Positions 6,702 through 14,755 of a DNA stretch of 52,508 nucleotides are shown piece by piece. The stretch's first letter is position 1, and each line of letters opens with the position of its first letter. The notes under the pieces were generated by a model. It saw only the letters and a program-made list of their open reading frames with translations, was not told the origin of the DNA and made no database searches. Source of the stretch: Gallionella sp. (GTDB taxonomy: Bacteria; Pseudomonadota; Gammaproteobacteria; Burkholderiales; Gallionellaceae); contig JALNYK010000022.1 of assembly GCA_023229845.1 (NCBI GenBank), positions 1 to 52,508 of the forward strand. The letters are read 5' to 3'. Position numbers and translations under genes: made by a program.

Positions 6702-8321
6702 ATGTCAAAAACATACTTCAGCATCGCTGCCCGAGCGTTGGCGGGCATGTTATCCGTTGTTATCTCCACTCAAGTGATGGTATCGCAGGCCCAGGCGGCG
6801 CCAGCTCCCAAGGCTGTTTCCGCCAAATATAAGGCGGGCGCAGCAAACGCCTGCGACTACGCGAGCTTCGGACACATGGCAAACGGCCAGAGCTTCTGGT
6901 CCAGCACCGCGAGTTCCGCGCCATCCGTGCAGATGAACTGCTTTCTCGACCAGTTCGTCATGAACAATTTCCTGTATCTGGCAGGCAAGGGCAGCGGGGG
7001 GCAGCCGCGCTTCATGAGCTACGCGCCGTGGTACACGCTGTTTACGGAAAGCGGTACGCCGAGCTGGCCCGGAAAATATTCGCCGCTCAGCACCACCGAG
7101 CTGCACCACCACGACAACCAGATTCAGGCCGGCGACGGTTACGTGCTGAAAGACGTCAACCGGCAGATCACCAGCTACGACATGCGGGTCAACCAGACCT
7201 ACTTCAATTTCGTCGCCGCCAATTCGCTGTACAAGCAGAGCAGCTTCAACAACGCGGTCACGGCATACAAGGCCAACAACAAGACCGGTGGCATATGGTT
7301 CCCGCCCGCCAGCACGGGAGACACCGGCGAAGGTGCGGTGACGATCAAGACCTCATGGCGCTATTACGGGCCGATGCAGAAGAAGTACATCACCCAGAAA
7401 CGTTATGTCGAGATCAGTCCCTGCCCGGCCGACCTCATGCACTGCGAACGAGATTCCAAAGGCGACTTCTGGGGGCTGGCGGGTCTGCACCTGGTGCAGA
7501 AGACCGCAAACCTGCCGGGATTCGTATGGGCGACGTTCGAGCATGTCGGCAATGTGCCGGACTGCAACGCGGGCAACAGCATGCCCATCGGCCAGCAACC
7601 GATCTCCCCGGCAACCGGCAAGGCCATGAACCTGAACGGCCGGCTGCTCAACGGCATCGGCGCGCAGACCGGCTGGAATTACTTCAACTACGCCACATAC
7701 AAACAGGCTGGCGGCGACGGCCAAAATTGCTCCTACCCCACCGCGCAACAGGCGAACACGCAATGCCTGAGCGCCCCGCAGGATGCGCCAGTGAACATCT
7801 GCCGCACACTCGCGCTGCCCGTTGCGTCCACGGCAAACTGCACCGATTCGGCAAACGACCCAACCAACATGAAGGCAACCTCGTGCCTGAACGAAAGCAT
7901 CAAGCGGAATTTTTCCGCCACCGGGCTGGACAAGAAGTGGCTGAATTACCGCTTGGTGGGAATGGAGTGGCTGTCTTTCGGCCCGACCGGAGGCGGCGGC
8001 GGCCCGCTATCCGGCTGTCTGGCATATGACGAGGACGAAACCACTCCCAACGACTGGAAAACAGCGTGCCCCAACTACCCGCCTCTGACTCCGGGGGAAT
8101 ACCCGCCATCCTTTGCGCGCGCAGGCTCTTCCGGCGTACTGGGTTCGCCCAGCCCGGCCAACGCGACGATGGAAACCTGGATGCAATACAACATGAAGCT
8201 GAACGCCAACACCGGCGCAACCGATTGCCTGGCCTGCCACCAGCCGCAAACCATCGGCGGAACTGACGGGTTCGGGCAGGGCGATTTCTCGCATCTGTTT
8301 GGGCGAATCAAGCAGCAATAA
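6702..8321 (+). CDS. secreted monohaem cytochrome-like protein of unknown function
   Basis: Encodes 539 residues. A signal peptide (about 1-32, ending SQAQA) is followed by a long cysteine-containing region with no domain I can name, and one c-type haem motif CLACH at about 509-513, close to the C-terminus (ending DFSHLFGRIKQQ). The pattern 'GLAGLHLVQKT...FVWATFEHVGNVPDC' followed by 'TMETWMQYN...CLACH...DFSHLF' recalls a family of uncharacterised proteobacterial cytochrome c-like proteins; I know no assigned reaction. ATG 6702 is chosen, with AAAGGTG upstream; an in-frame GTG at 6693 is possible. Its tandem position behind the concanavalin-like gene suggests a two-protein periplasmic or surface unit. 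Confidence 0.7.
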   Translation: MSKTYFSIAARALAGMLSVVISTQVMVSQAQAAPAPKAVSAKYKAGAANACDYASFGHMANGQSFWSSTASSAPSVQMNCFLDQFVMNNFLYLAGKGSGGQPRFMSYAPWYTLFTESGTPSWPGKYSPLSTTELHHHDNQIQAGDGYVLKDVNRQITSYDMRVNQTYFNFVAANSLYKQSSFNNAVTAYKANNKTGGIWFPPASTGDTGEGAVTIKTSWRYYGPMQKKYITQKRYVEISPCPADLMHCERDSKGDFWGLAGLHLVQKTANLPGFVWATFEHVGNVPDCNAGNSMPIGQQPISPATGKAMNLNGRLLNGIGAQTGWNYFNYATYKQAGGDGQNCSYPTAQQANTQCLSAPQDAPVNICRTLALPVASTANCTDSANDPTNMKATSCLNESIKRNFSATGLDKKWLNYRLVGMEWLSFGPTGGGGGPLSGCLAYDEDETTPNDWKTACPNYPPLTPGEYPPSFARAGSSGVLGSPSPANATMETWMQYNMKLNANTGATDCLACHQPQTIGGTDGFGQGDFSHLFGRIKQQ

Positions 8322-8391
8322 TGGTCAGCGGCAGAAAATAATCAGGGGAAAAGCGGGAGAAGAAATGAGACCGCTTATCCCTTCCAGTTAC

Positions 8392-8420
8392 TTGCCTGTC
8401 AGTAGCTTTTAAGCTACATT
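8392..8420 (+). promoter_or_regulatory. candidate promoter and operator of the HigBA-type pair
   Basis: TTGCCT (8392-8397), a 17-bp spacer and TACATT (8415-8420) fit a weak sigma-70 promoter. The palindrome GTAGCTT-TT-AAGCTAC (8402-8417) lies inside it, where the HigA-like antitoxin or toxin-antitoxin complex could bind for autoregulation. The predicted start of transcription falls at or next to ATG 8428, so the toxin message may be nearly leaderless. Confidence 0.5.
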
Positions 8421-8427
8421 GATTCCA

Positions 8428-8751
8428 ATGATCGAAGTCTTTCGATACCAGAGCGAAGAGGGTGCAGAGCCGCTGACCGATTGGTTGCTCTCGCTGCGCG
8501 ACAAGCAGGTGCAGGCCAAGATTCGCATCCGCCTTAAACGCCTGGAGGCCGGTAATTTTGGCGATTGCGAAGCCGTGGGCGAAGGCGTGCATGAATTGCG
8601 CGAACACCTCGGTGCCGGGTATCGGGTGTACTTCGGTCGTCACGGGCATACGGTCGTCATCCTGTTGTGCGGCGGTTCGAAAAGATCGCAGGCGACGGAC
8701 ATCAAGACCGCAAAGGCATACTGGCAGGACTGGAAGCGGAGACAAACATGA
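8428..8751 (+). CDS. higB: RelE/HigB-family toxin (HI1419-type addiction module killer protein)
   Basis: Encodes 107 residues beginning MIEVFRYQSEEGAEPLTDWLLSL. The core LREHLGAGYRVYFGRHGHTVVILLCGGSKRSQ with trailing KTAKAYWQDWKRR is typical of the short toxins paired upstream of a HigA-like antidote. Members of the RelE superfamily cleave mRNA on the ribosome. ATG 8428 is preferred; an in-frame TTG lies at 8419. Toxin-before-antitoxin order is normal for this subfamily. Its stop overlaps the antitoxin start (ATGA), so the products are translationally coupled. Confidence 0.88.
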   Translation: MIEVFRYQSEEGAEPLTDWLLSLRDKQVQAKIRIRLKRLEAGNFGDCEAVGEGVHELREHLGAGYRVYFGRHGHTVVILLCGGSKRSQATDIKTAKAYWQDWKRRQT

Positions 8752-9077
8752 GCAGGAAAATAAAAGCGGCGGTGTCGCATCACGCGCGCGAAGTGGAAGA
8801 ACTGCGCGCGGATCGCGAACTGGCGGTCGAGTATCTCAAGGCCGCGATGGAATCGCTCGACGACCCGGACAACCGCGCCGCCGGACTGCTCGCGCTACGC
8901 ACCGTCGCGGAAGCCTATGGCGGGCTGGGCGCAGTGGCTGCGGAAGCGGGAATCAGCCGCGAATCGCTGTACCGCACCCTCTCGGCCAACGGCAACCCGA
9001 CGCTCAAAACGCTGCTCGCGGTGCTGAAGGCGGTGGGAATGAAATTGTCGGTCGAGCAGGATCGGCAGGCGGCGTAG
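8748..9077 (+). CDS. higA: HigA-family antitoxin (HI1420-type, helix-turn-helix)
   Basis: Encodes 109 residues. The DNA-binding half contains a helix-turn-helix: GGLGAVAAEAGISRESLYRTLS followed by NGNPTLKTLLAVLKAVGMKLSV, matching antidotes of the HI1420 type. The N-terminal half (EVEELRADRELAVEYLKAAME) is the part expected to mask the toxin. It overlaps the toxin gene by 4 bp. It probably represses the promoter at 8392-8420. The pair is a common passenger of accessory regions and fits the island interpretation of 4580-13673. Confidence 0.88.
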   Translation: MSRKIKAAVSHHAREVEELRADRELAVEYLKAAMESLDDPDNRAAGLLALRTVAEAYGGLGAVAAEAGISRESLYRTLSANGNPTLKTLLAVLKAVGMKLSVEQDRQAA

Positions 9078-9177
9078 GGTGGGGTGATGCTGACCTGCGC
9101 TGACCCCGTTAATTTCATTCGACATACGACAACGCGATTAGACACCTTGAAAGGTTATAAGCCTGAGAGCAAACAAA

Positions 9178-9253
9178 GCGAAGGTACCGGAGTTGAATTG
9201 TTTTGAAGTAGATTGGAATGAAAATTAATTCAATGAACTCCGGTACCTTTCGC
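9178..9253. promoter_or_regulatory. large palindrome upstream of the ParB-like/Dam pair
   Basis: GCGAAGGTACCGGAGTTGAA at 9178 has its near-perfect inverse ending AACTCCGGTACCTTTCGC at 9253, separated by an AT-rich spacer of about 30 bp. The arms agree over about 17 bp with a single-base bulge, and each contains GGTACC. It ends 18 bp before the ATG at 9272. It could be an operator for the ParB-like protein, an mRNA hairpin, or a replication or recombination site. The sequence does not decide. Confidence 0.6.
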
Positions 9254-9271
9254 AACAATAGGACATGATAA

Positions 9272-10738
9272 ATGAGCAAATTTACTAGAACGTATGTATC
9301 TGTAGAGCAACTTGATCTGGATGTGAGTAATCCTCGCTTTAAACCAGAAACCAATCAGACCGAGGCAATGCGCAATCTGCTATCGGTCGAGAAAGACGGT
9401 GAAAAGGTTCTTGAACTAGCAAGTGATATTTGTCGCGTAGGTGGTTTGGATCCGGCGGAAAGCCTTTATGTTATGGAATCGGAAACTCCTGGTCGGTATA
9501 TTGTCCTTGACGGAAATCGTCGACTAACCGCGCTTAGGTTGCTTTCTCAGCCAACAACTCTTGACCGTGAAGAGCTTGAAGTCAGTCCTACTATTCGCAA
9601 CCGATTTAAAAAACTACACGCAGAATTTTTCGGGAAATGGCCACAAGAAGTAGATGTAGTAATTTCTCCCAATAGGGAGTCAGCTAGACACTTTATCCAT
9701 CTGCGTCATACGGGCGAAAATGCCGGTGCAGGGCGAAGTGCATGGTCGGCGCTACAAATTGCCAGATTTGACAATACCGGAACATGGCAGTGTATTCAGA
9801 AGCTGAGAGCAAATAACAGGCTCAATCTGGATGTGACTAATCGGATCGATTCAAGCGCTTTTGAAATAACAAATTTCGAGCGTGTTGTTCTAACTAGAGA
9901 GTTTCAAACAAAGTTCGGTTTTAAAATAACCAGCACCTCAGTCGAATTTTCGAATGAGCACAAGGCTATGTTGGCACTTTCGATCGTTGCCGAAGATGTT
10001 GTAAGTCAGCGCGTTCACACGCGTGGTGAGTTTGACACTGTGAATAAGATGCAAGGCTATTTTAGCGAGGTGGAGGCTAAGGTCGATGCTAAAATGGAAC
10101 AAGAAAAATCAAAACAGGATGCGCACCAAAATTCAGAATCATCAGGTGAACCAAGTTCGCCGATAGACAATACTCAGGAAAGACAAGGTCAGGATGAGAA
10201 AACCTCTCCCCATCAGCCATCCTCTGACCCTAGTGCTGAAACAGGAGACGCGGGATCTCAGAACACGAGAAAGCCGCGAAAGCGTAAATATGTTGCGGAA
10301 AAAAGCGACATAACCTCAATAACGAATCGAAAATGCCACGAAATATTTCGAGAGTTAAGGGAAGGCGTCGCTGTAGAGAGTGCACCTTATGCCTGTGCAT
10401 TGCTGATTAGATCTTTGCTGGAAATCACATGCGAGATCTATGTGAAGACAGTAATGGATGGTAAAGCCAAGGGCTATACCACTAATATTTCCACTGCAAC
10501 CGGACATCTTTTGGGAAACAGTTATTCCACTGACTCTCCAGATAAGGCTACTATTTCGGAAAGTTTTAAGACTTCTGCGGAGACTTACGAACAGTTATGT
10601 TCAACCGCTCATAATCAATACAATGAGTTAAGTGCTGAGCATGTAAAAGCCACTTGGGGTAGTGTTAGGGGTGGGCTGGATCTTTTGTGGAAGAGAATTC
10701 ACCACAAAGAACAGGCGAACTTAAAGCAAAACAATTGA
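9272..10738 (+). CDS. ParB/sulfiredoxin-fold protein with DGNRR motif
   Basis: Encodes 488 residues. The N-terminal domain (about 1-130) carries the two ParB-like signatures: LDLDVSNPRF (about 14-23) and GRYIVLDGNRRLTALRLL, with DGNRR at 80-84 in place of the GERR box of chromosomal ParB. A polar, disordered-looking linker (about 265-345, rich in Ser, Gln, Glu, Pro, then a basic RKPRKRK patch) leads to a helical C-terminal domain I do not recognise. The base composition is visibly AT-richer than its neighbours. It lacks a classical ParB HTH centre, so it is probably not a chromosome partition protein. ParB-fold proteins of this type accompany methylases and other DNA-processing enzymes in mobile or defence regions. 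The Dam methylase starts 19 bp downstream. Confidence 0.78.
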   Translation: MSKFTRTYVSVEQLDLDVSNPRFKPETNQTEAMRNLLSVEKDGEKVLELASDICRVGGLDPAESLYVMESETPGRYIVLDGNRRLTALRLLSQPTTLDREELEVSPTIRNRFKKLHAEFFGKWPQEVDVVISPNRESARHFIHLRHTGENAGAGRSAWSALQIARFDNTGTWQCIQKLRANNRLNLDVTNRIDSSAFEITNFERVVLTREFQTKFGFKITSTSVEFSNEHKAMLALSIVAEDVVSQRVHTRGEFDTVNKMQGYFSEVEAKVDAKMEQEKSKQDAHQNSESSGEPSSPIDNTQERQGQDEKTSPHQPSSDPSAETGDAGSQNTRKPRKRKYVAEKSDITSITNRKCHEIFRELREGVAVESAPYACALLIRSLLEITCEIYVKTVMDGKAKGYTTNISTATGHLLGNSYSTDSPDKATISESFKTSAETYEQLCSTAHNQYNELSAEHVKATWGSVRGGLDLLWKRIHHKEQANLKQNN

Positions 10739-10757
10739 TGACCTGAATCAGACATAG

Positions 10758-11675
10758 ATGCCAAACTGTACTCCACTTCGTTATCCGGGAGGGAAAGCAA
10801 GACTTCTTCCCTATCTTCAGAAGCTGATCGCCCAGAATAAACTTCACGATGCTCATTACGTAGAGCCATTCTGTGGGGGAGCTGGGCTTGCTTTGGAATT
10901 ATTGTTTGGGTACTCCGTAAGCACTATCCATATCAACGATCTAGATCGTGCAGTCTATGCATTCTGGAACAGCGCGGTTTTTCATACAGATGCACTGTGC
11001 GAGAAAATTTCCGACACGCCGTGTGACATAGACACTTGGCATCTTCAGCGCGATATTTGGACAAATAAGAGTCATGAGGATCTATTGGATTTGGGATTTG
11101 CCACATTCTTTCTGAATAGGACAAACCGTTCTGGAATTCTTGCAGCAGGGGTTATCGGTGGGAAAGGTCAATCCGGGAATTGGAAAATTGACGCCCGGTA
11201 TAATCGCGACGCTCTAACTCGGCGAATCGAGGCGATTGGCAGATTTCGTTCACGTATCAGTGTACATAATCTCGAAGCTGTCGAGTTTCTGGAGCGACTT
11301 CAGCCCTCACTTCCGCTTAACTCGCTCGTATATCTCGACCCACCCTATGTGGATAAGGGGCCGGGGCTGTATTTAAATTCGTATCAAGAGCAAGATCATC
11401 GAAGACTTGCTAATTGGGTAACTGAAAACCTGAAGCGACCGTGGATTGTTTCATACGATAACCACGCTCTAATTAGGGAGTGTTACGACGGGCATTGTGC
11501 AGCCAGAATTAATCTAACGTATAGCGCGTATGGGAATGCTAGATATGGGGAAGAAGTCATGTATTTTTCTCCAGGCCTGACCCCGCCCGATATGAGTGGA
11601 AATAAATATAAAACTCGCAAGCCGTGGGAAACAATCTCGAATCATCAACCTGTGATCAACACGTCCATTATTTAG
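10758..11675 (+). CDS. DNA adenine methylase (Dam, D12 class)
   Basis: Encodes 305 residues. Conserved elements in Dam order are LRYPGGKARLLPYL (N-terminal SAM-site loop), YVEPFCGGAGLALELL (motif I), FFLNRTNRSGI and the catalytic motif IV DPPY (SLVYLDPPYVDKG). The protein should methylate adenine N6 in a short target. The family often recognises GATC, but specificity cannot be read here. No restriction endonuclease gene is adjacent, so it is either an orphan methylase or works with the ParB-like protein upstream, with which it shares the AT-richer composition and orientation. No clear Shine-Dalgarno precedes ATG 10758, consistent with translational coupling to the upstream gene. Confidence 0.92.
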   Translation: MPNCTPLRYPGGKARLLPYLQKLIAQNKLHDAHYVEPFCGGAGLALELLFGYSVSTIHINDLDRAVYAFWNSAVFHTDALCEKISDTPCDIDTWHLQRDIWTNKSHEDLLDLGFATFFLNRTNRSGILAAGVIGGKGQSGNWKIDARYNRDALTRRIEAIGRFRSRISVHNLEAVEFLERLQPSLPLNSLVYLDPPYVDKGPGLYLNSYQEQDHRRLANWVTENLKRPWIVSYDNHALIRECYDGHCAARINLTYSAYGNARYGEEVMYFSPGLTPPDMSGNKYKTRKPWETISNHQPVINTSII

Positions 11676-11741
11676 TAGCGAGTGGTATGGGGGCAGCTTC
11701 AAATTTTTTTGTCCTGACAATATCGCCACATAACTCCTCCC

Positions 11742-13554
11742 ATGGCCACCCTGATCCCCACCCTCGGCGCCGCGCACTTCGATGCGCGCGGCGAATTGAG
11801 CCTTGCCGAGCGGCTGAAAGATTGCCTCGAAGACAATGCCTGGGCATGGCACAACATTCCGGTCGGGCCGTTCGGCAAGCATCCCGATTTCGTGGTGCTG
11901 CATCCGCAGCAGGGCATCGTGGTGCTGGAGGTGAAGGATTGGCACCTGGATACGATCGTCGGTGCGACGCGCACGCATGTCGAGTTGTTGACGCCGCAAG
12001 GTGTGGTGTCGGTTGAGAGCCCGTTCGAGCAGGTGCGCGGCTACATGTTCAACGTGGTGGATGCGCTGAAGCGCGAGACTATGCTGGTCAACGAGAGCGG
12101 CAGTTTCAAGGGCAAGCCGGTGTTCTCTTTCGGCTACGGCGTGGTGTTCACCAACATCAAGCGCGCGCAGTTCGAGCAGACCGATTTGCGCGAGGTGTTT
12201 CCGCCGGAGCGCTGCATCTTTCGCGACGAGATGGCGGAGGGCGTCGATCCGGATGCCTTCCGCGAGCGCGTGTGGCGTATGGTGTCGCCGCGCATCGGGC
12301 CCGCGTTGTCGCTGCCGCAGATCGATCGCGTGCGCGCACGGCTGTTTCCGGAAATTCGCGTCACGCAGATTGCGCTGCCGCTGGACGAGCCGCCTGCGGA
12401 TGCGTCGCCCGCCAGCGACCGCATGCTGGAGGTGATGGACATGCAGCAGGAGTTGCTGGCGCGCAGCATGGGCGCGGGACACCGCATCGTGCGCGGCGTG
12501 GCCGGCTCGGGCAAGACGCTGATCCTGGCGTTTCGCGCCGAACAGATCGCGCGCGCGGCGAGCCGTCCGGTGTTGTTGCTGAGTTACGCGAACGGCATAT
12601 CGGGGCGTCTGGAGAACGCGATGCAGGACCGGGGCGTGGAGGACAAGGTGAACGTTTCGACCTTCCATTCCTGGTGCTGGAAAATGTTGCGCACTTACGG
12701 CCTTCCGCATCCGAGCGAGAAGGACATCCCCGACTATGATGCGCGGCTCGCCGCCGGCGTGCAGGCCGTGCTCGATGCCGCCGAGCGCGGGCTGATTCCG
12801 GGCGGGCAGTACGATGCGGTGCTGATCGACGAGGCACACGACTTCGAGCCGCAATGGCTGGCGCTGGCGGCGAAGATGGTCAACCCGGACACCAAGGCGC
12901 TGATGATCGTTTATGACGACGCGCAGGCGATCTACAAGGGGCGCGCGCCCGGTCTGGAAACAGCTCGGCATTGAAGCCTCAGGACGCACCACGGTGCTGA
13001 AGATGAATTACCGCAACACCGCGCAGATTTTGCGCTTCGCCCGCAAGTTCGCCGCCGACGTGATCGGCGCGCCCGGCGTCTGCGCCGACAACGAGGATGC
13101 GATCCTGATGCCGGAAGACGCCGGACGCCAAGGGGTGGAGCCGGTGGTGCGCAAGTGCGTGAACTACGACGGCGAGGCGCATGCGATAGCGGAATGGCTG
13201 CTCGGCCGCAAGGCCGCCGGTTACCAGTGGGGGCACATGGCGGTGCTGTATCCCCGGCATTACATCGGCGAGCGTTTCGAGCAGACTTTTGCGAAACACG
13301 GCATCCCGGTCGATGTGGCGAAGAGCCATCACAACCGCGTGGAAACGACGCGCGACGCGGTGCGCTTCCTGTCCATGCACAACGCCAAGGGGCTGGAGTT
13401 TCCCTGCGTGGCGATAGGCGGGCTGGGCGCGCTGGAGACGGAGAGCATAGAAGACGACGTGCGCCTGACCTATGTCGCCATCACGCGCGCCACGCACGAG
13501 GCCTTCATCACTTATTCGAATATGTCGGAGCTGGTTGGGCGGCTGGTGGTTTAA
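11742..13554 (+). pseudogene. NERD-domain UvrD-like helicase, interrupted by a frameshift
   Basis: Two overlapping frames together encode one protein of about 600 residues. The first (11742-12974) has a NERD nuclease-related domain (HPDFVVLHPQQGIVVLEVKDWHLD), Walker A GVAGSGKT and motif II LIDEAHDF. Its reading becomes nonsense after IYKGRAP and stops at 12972-12974. The second, entered around 12940-12950, resumes with VWKQLGIEASGRTTVLKMNYRNT and contains helicase motifs through FLSMHNAKGLEFP and LTYVAITRAT. A net +1 shift within the run ggggcgcgcgcccgg explains the break. It could be a true pseudogene, a sequencing or assembly error in a GC run, or slippage. Intact homologues are superfamily 1 helicases of uncertain role, frequent near mobile DNA. 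Confidence 0.85.
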
Positions 13555-13568
13555 CGAGAAGCAAAAAA

Positions 13569-13673
13569 CCGTAGGGCGGAAAAGCGTAGCGCCTTCCGCT
13601 GTTCTTCAGGAATGATTGCCGGATGACGTGGTGTTCATTGCGTCGGATAACGCTACGCTCATCCGACCTACGG
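13569..13673. repeat. paired REP-type palindrome at the island's ftsY edge
   Basis: An outer inverted repeat CCGTAGG (13569) / CCTACGG (ends 13673) encloses two hairpins: GCGGAA...TTCCGC and GTCGGAT...ATCCGAC. Both loops contain the same short core in opposite orientation (aGCGTAGCG / CGCTACGCT). It resembles a doublet of REP sequences (REPIN). It lies between the helicase remnant and the ftsY stop, and could also end transcripts from either side. Confidence 0.75.
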
Positions 13674-13699
13674 AAGGGTATTCAGTATGGCGATCGGAG

Positions 13700-14680
13700 T
13701 CAGGCGTCCAGCCCCAGCAGCGCGGCGATGAAGTCCTCCGCGACGAAGGGGCGCAGATCGTCCAGTCCTTCGCCGACGCCGATGAATCGCACCGGGATCG
13801 GGTGCGCCTTGGCGATGGCGGCGATCACGCCGCCTTTGGCGGTGCCGTCGAGCTTGGTCAGGATCAGGCCGGTGACACCGAGGGCCTCGTCGAAGGCCTT
13901 GACCTGAGATAGCGCGTTCTGGCCGGTGTTGGCGTCCAGCACCAAGAGTACTTCGTGCGGGGCTTCGGGCAGGGCTTTGGCGATGACGCGTTTCACCTTT
14001 TTGATTTCTTCCATCAGGTGCGCTTGGGTGGTCAGGCGGCCGGCGGTGTCGGCCAGGACGACGTCGATCTTGCGCGCCTGTGCGGCTTGCACTGCATCGA
14101 AGATCACTGCGGCGGCGTCGCCGCTTTGTTGGGCGATCACGGTGACGTTGTTGCGTTCGCCCCAAGTCATCAGCTGTTCTCTTGCGGCGGCGCGGAAGGT
14201 GTCGCCTGCGGCGAGCAGGACGGAGAGGCCCTGACCTTGCAGGTATTTCGCGAGCTTGCCGATGGAGGTGGTCTTGCCCGCGCCGTTGACGCCGCACATC
14301 ATGATGACGAACGGTTTATGCGAACCATCAGCTTGAATAGACTGGGCCTTCAGCGGCTGCGCCAGCGGCTGCAGCAGTTTCAGCAGGCATTCGGCGAGGG
14401 CTTGCTTGAGTTGTTCGGCCTCGGTGAGGCGCTGTTCGCGCACGCGGTGGCGCAGGTCGGCGAGCAGGGCGCTGGTGGCGGTCATACCGACATCGGCGGT
14501 GATCAGGATGGTTTCCAGTTCTTCGTACAGGTCGTCGTCGATCTTGCCGCCGCGACCGAACAAGTCGGTGAGCTGGTTGCTTGTGCGGGCCAGCCCTGTT
14601 TTCAGGCGCGCGATCCAGCCGCTATCGGGCTTTGCGTCCGCAGAAGACGCGGATGAGTTTTTTTTCAGGAAGCTGAACAT
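13700..14680 (-). CDS. ftsY: signal recognition particle receptor FtsY
   Basis: Encodes 326 residues with the NG domain of SRP GTPases: a helical N domain (about 15-100), P-loop GVNGAGKTT, the motif DTFRAAAREQL, DTAGR and the TKLDGTAKGG motif near the C-terminus. The acidic A domain of E. coli FtsY is almost absent, as in many betaproteobacteria. It docks ribosome-SRP complexes at the inner membrane. It is transcribed leftward toward ftsE but is separated from it by 9 kb of accessory DNA, so it may now be transcribed alone. The divergent M16 peptidase operon starts 75 bp away. Confidence 0.97.
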   Translation of the reverse strand: MFSFLKKNSSASSADAKPDSGWIARLKTGLARTSNQLTDLFGRGGKIDDDLYEELETILITADVGMTATSALLADLRHRVREQRLTEAEQLKQALAECLLKLLQPLAQPLKAQSIQADGSHKPFVIMMCGVNGAGKTTSIGKLAKYLQGQGLSVLLAAGDTFRAAAREQLMTWGERNNVTVIAQQSGDAAAVIFDAVQAAQARKIDVVLADTAGRLTTQAHLMEEIKKVKRVIAKALPEAPHEVLLVLDANTGQNALSQVKAFDEALGVTGLILTKLDGTAKGGVIAAIAKAHPIPVRFIGVGEGLDDLRPFVAEDFIAALLGLDA

Positions 14681-14755
14681 TTAGGTGTGGCCGAAAAAAT
14701 ATCGCATAATGCGCGCGGCATTTTATGCCTATTACACCTTTAAGGGCTAGGGACT

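Noticed and set aside
9272..10738. Chromosome partition ParB
   Set aside because: There is no ParA neighbour, no central HTH domain like that of ParB, and the box is DGNRR rather than GERR. The island setting and AT-richer composition also argue against it.
11514..12992. 492-residue open frame on the minus strand over the Dam/helicase region
   Set aside because: It is His/Arg-rich antisense shadow of the NERD-helicase gene, with no recognisable domain and no ribosome site.
4580..13699. Integrase, transposase or tRNA attachment site to explain the ftsY-ftsE island
   Set aside because: None of the reading frames carries integrase or transposase motifs, and I found no tRNA-like cloverleaf or matching direct repeats at the edges. 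Only palindromic repeats are present.
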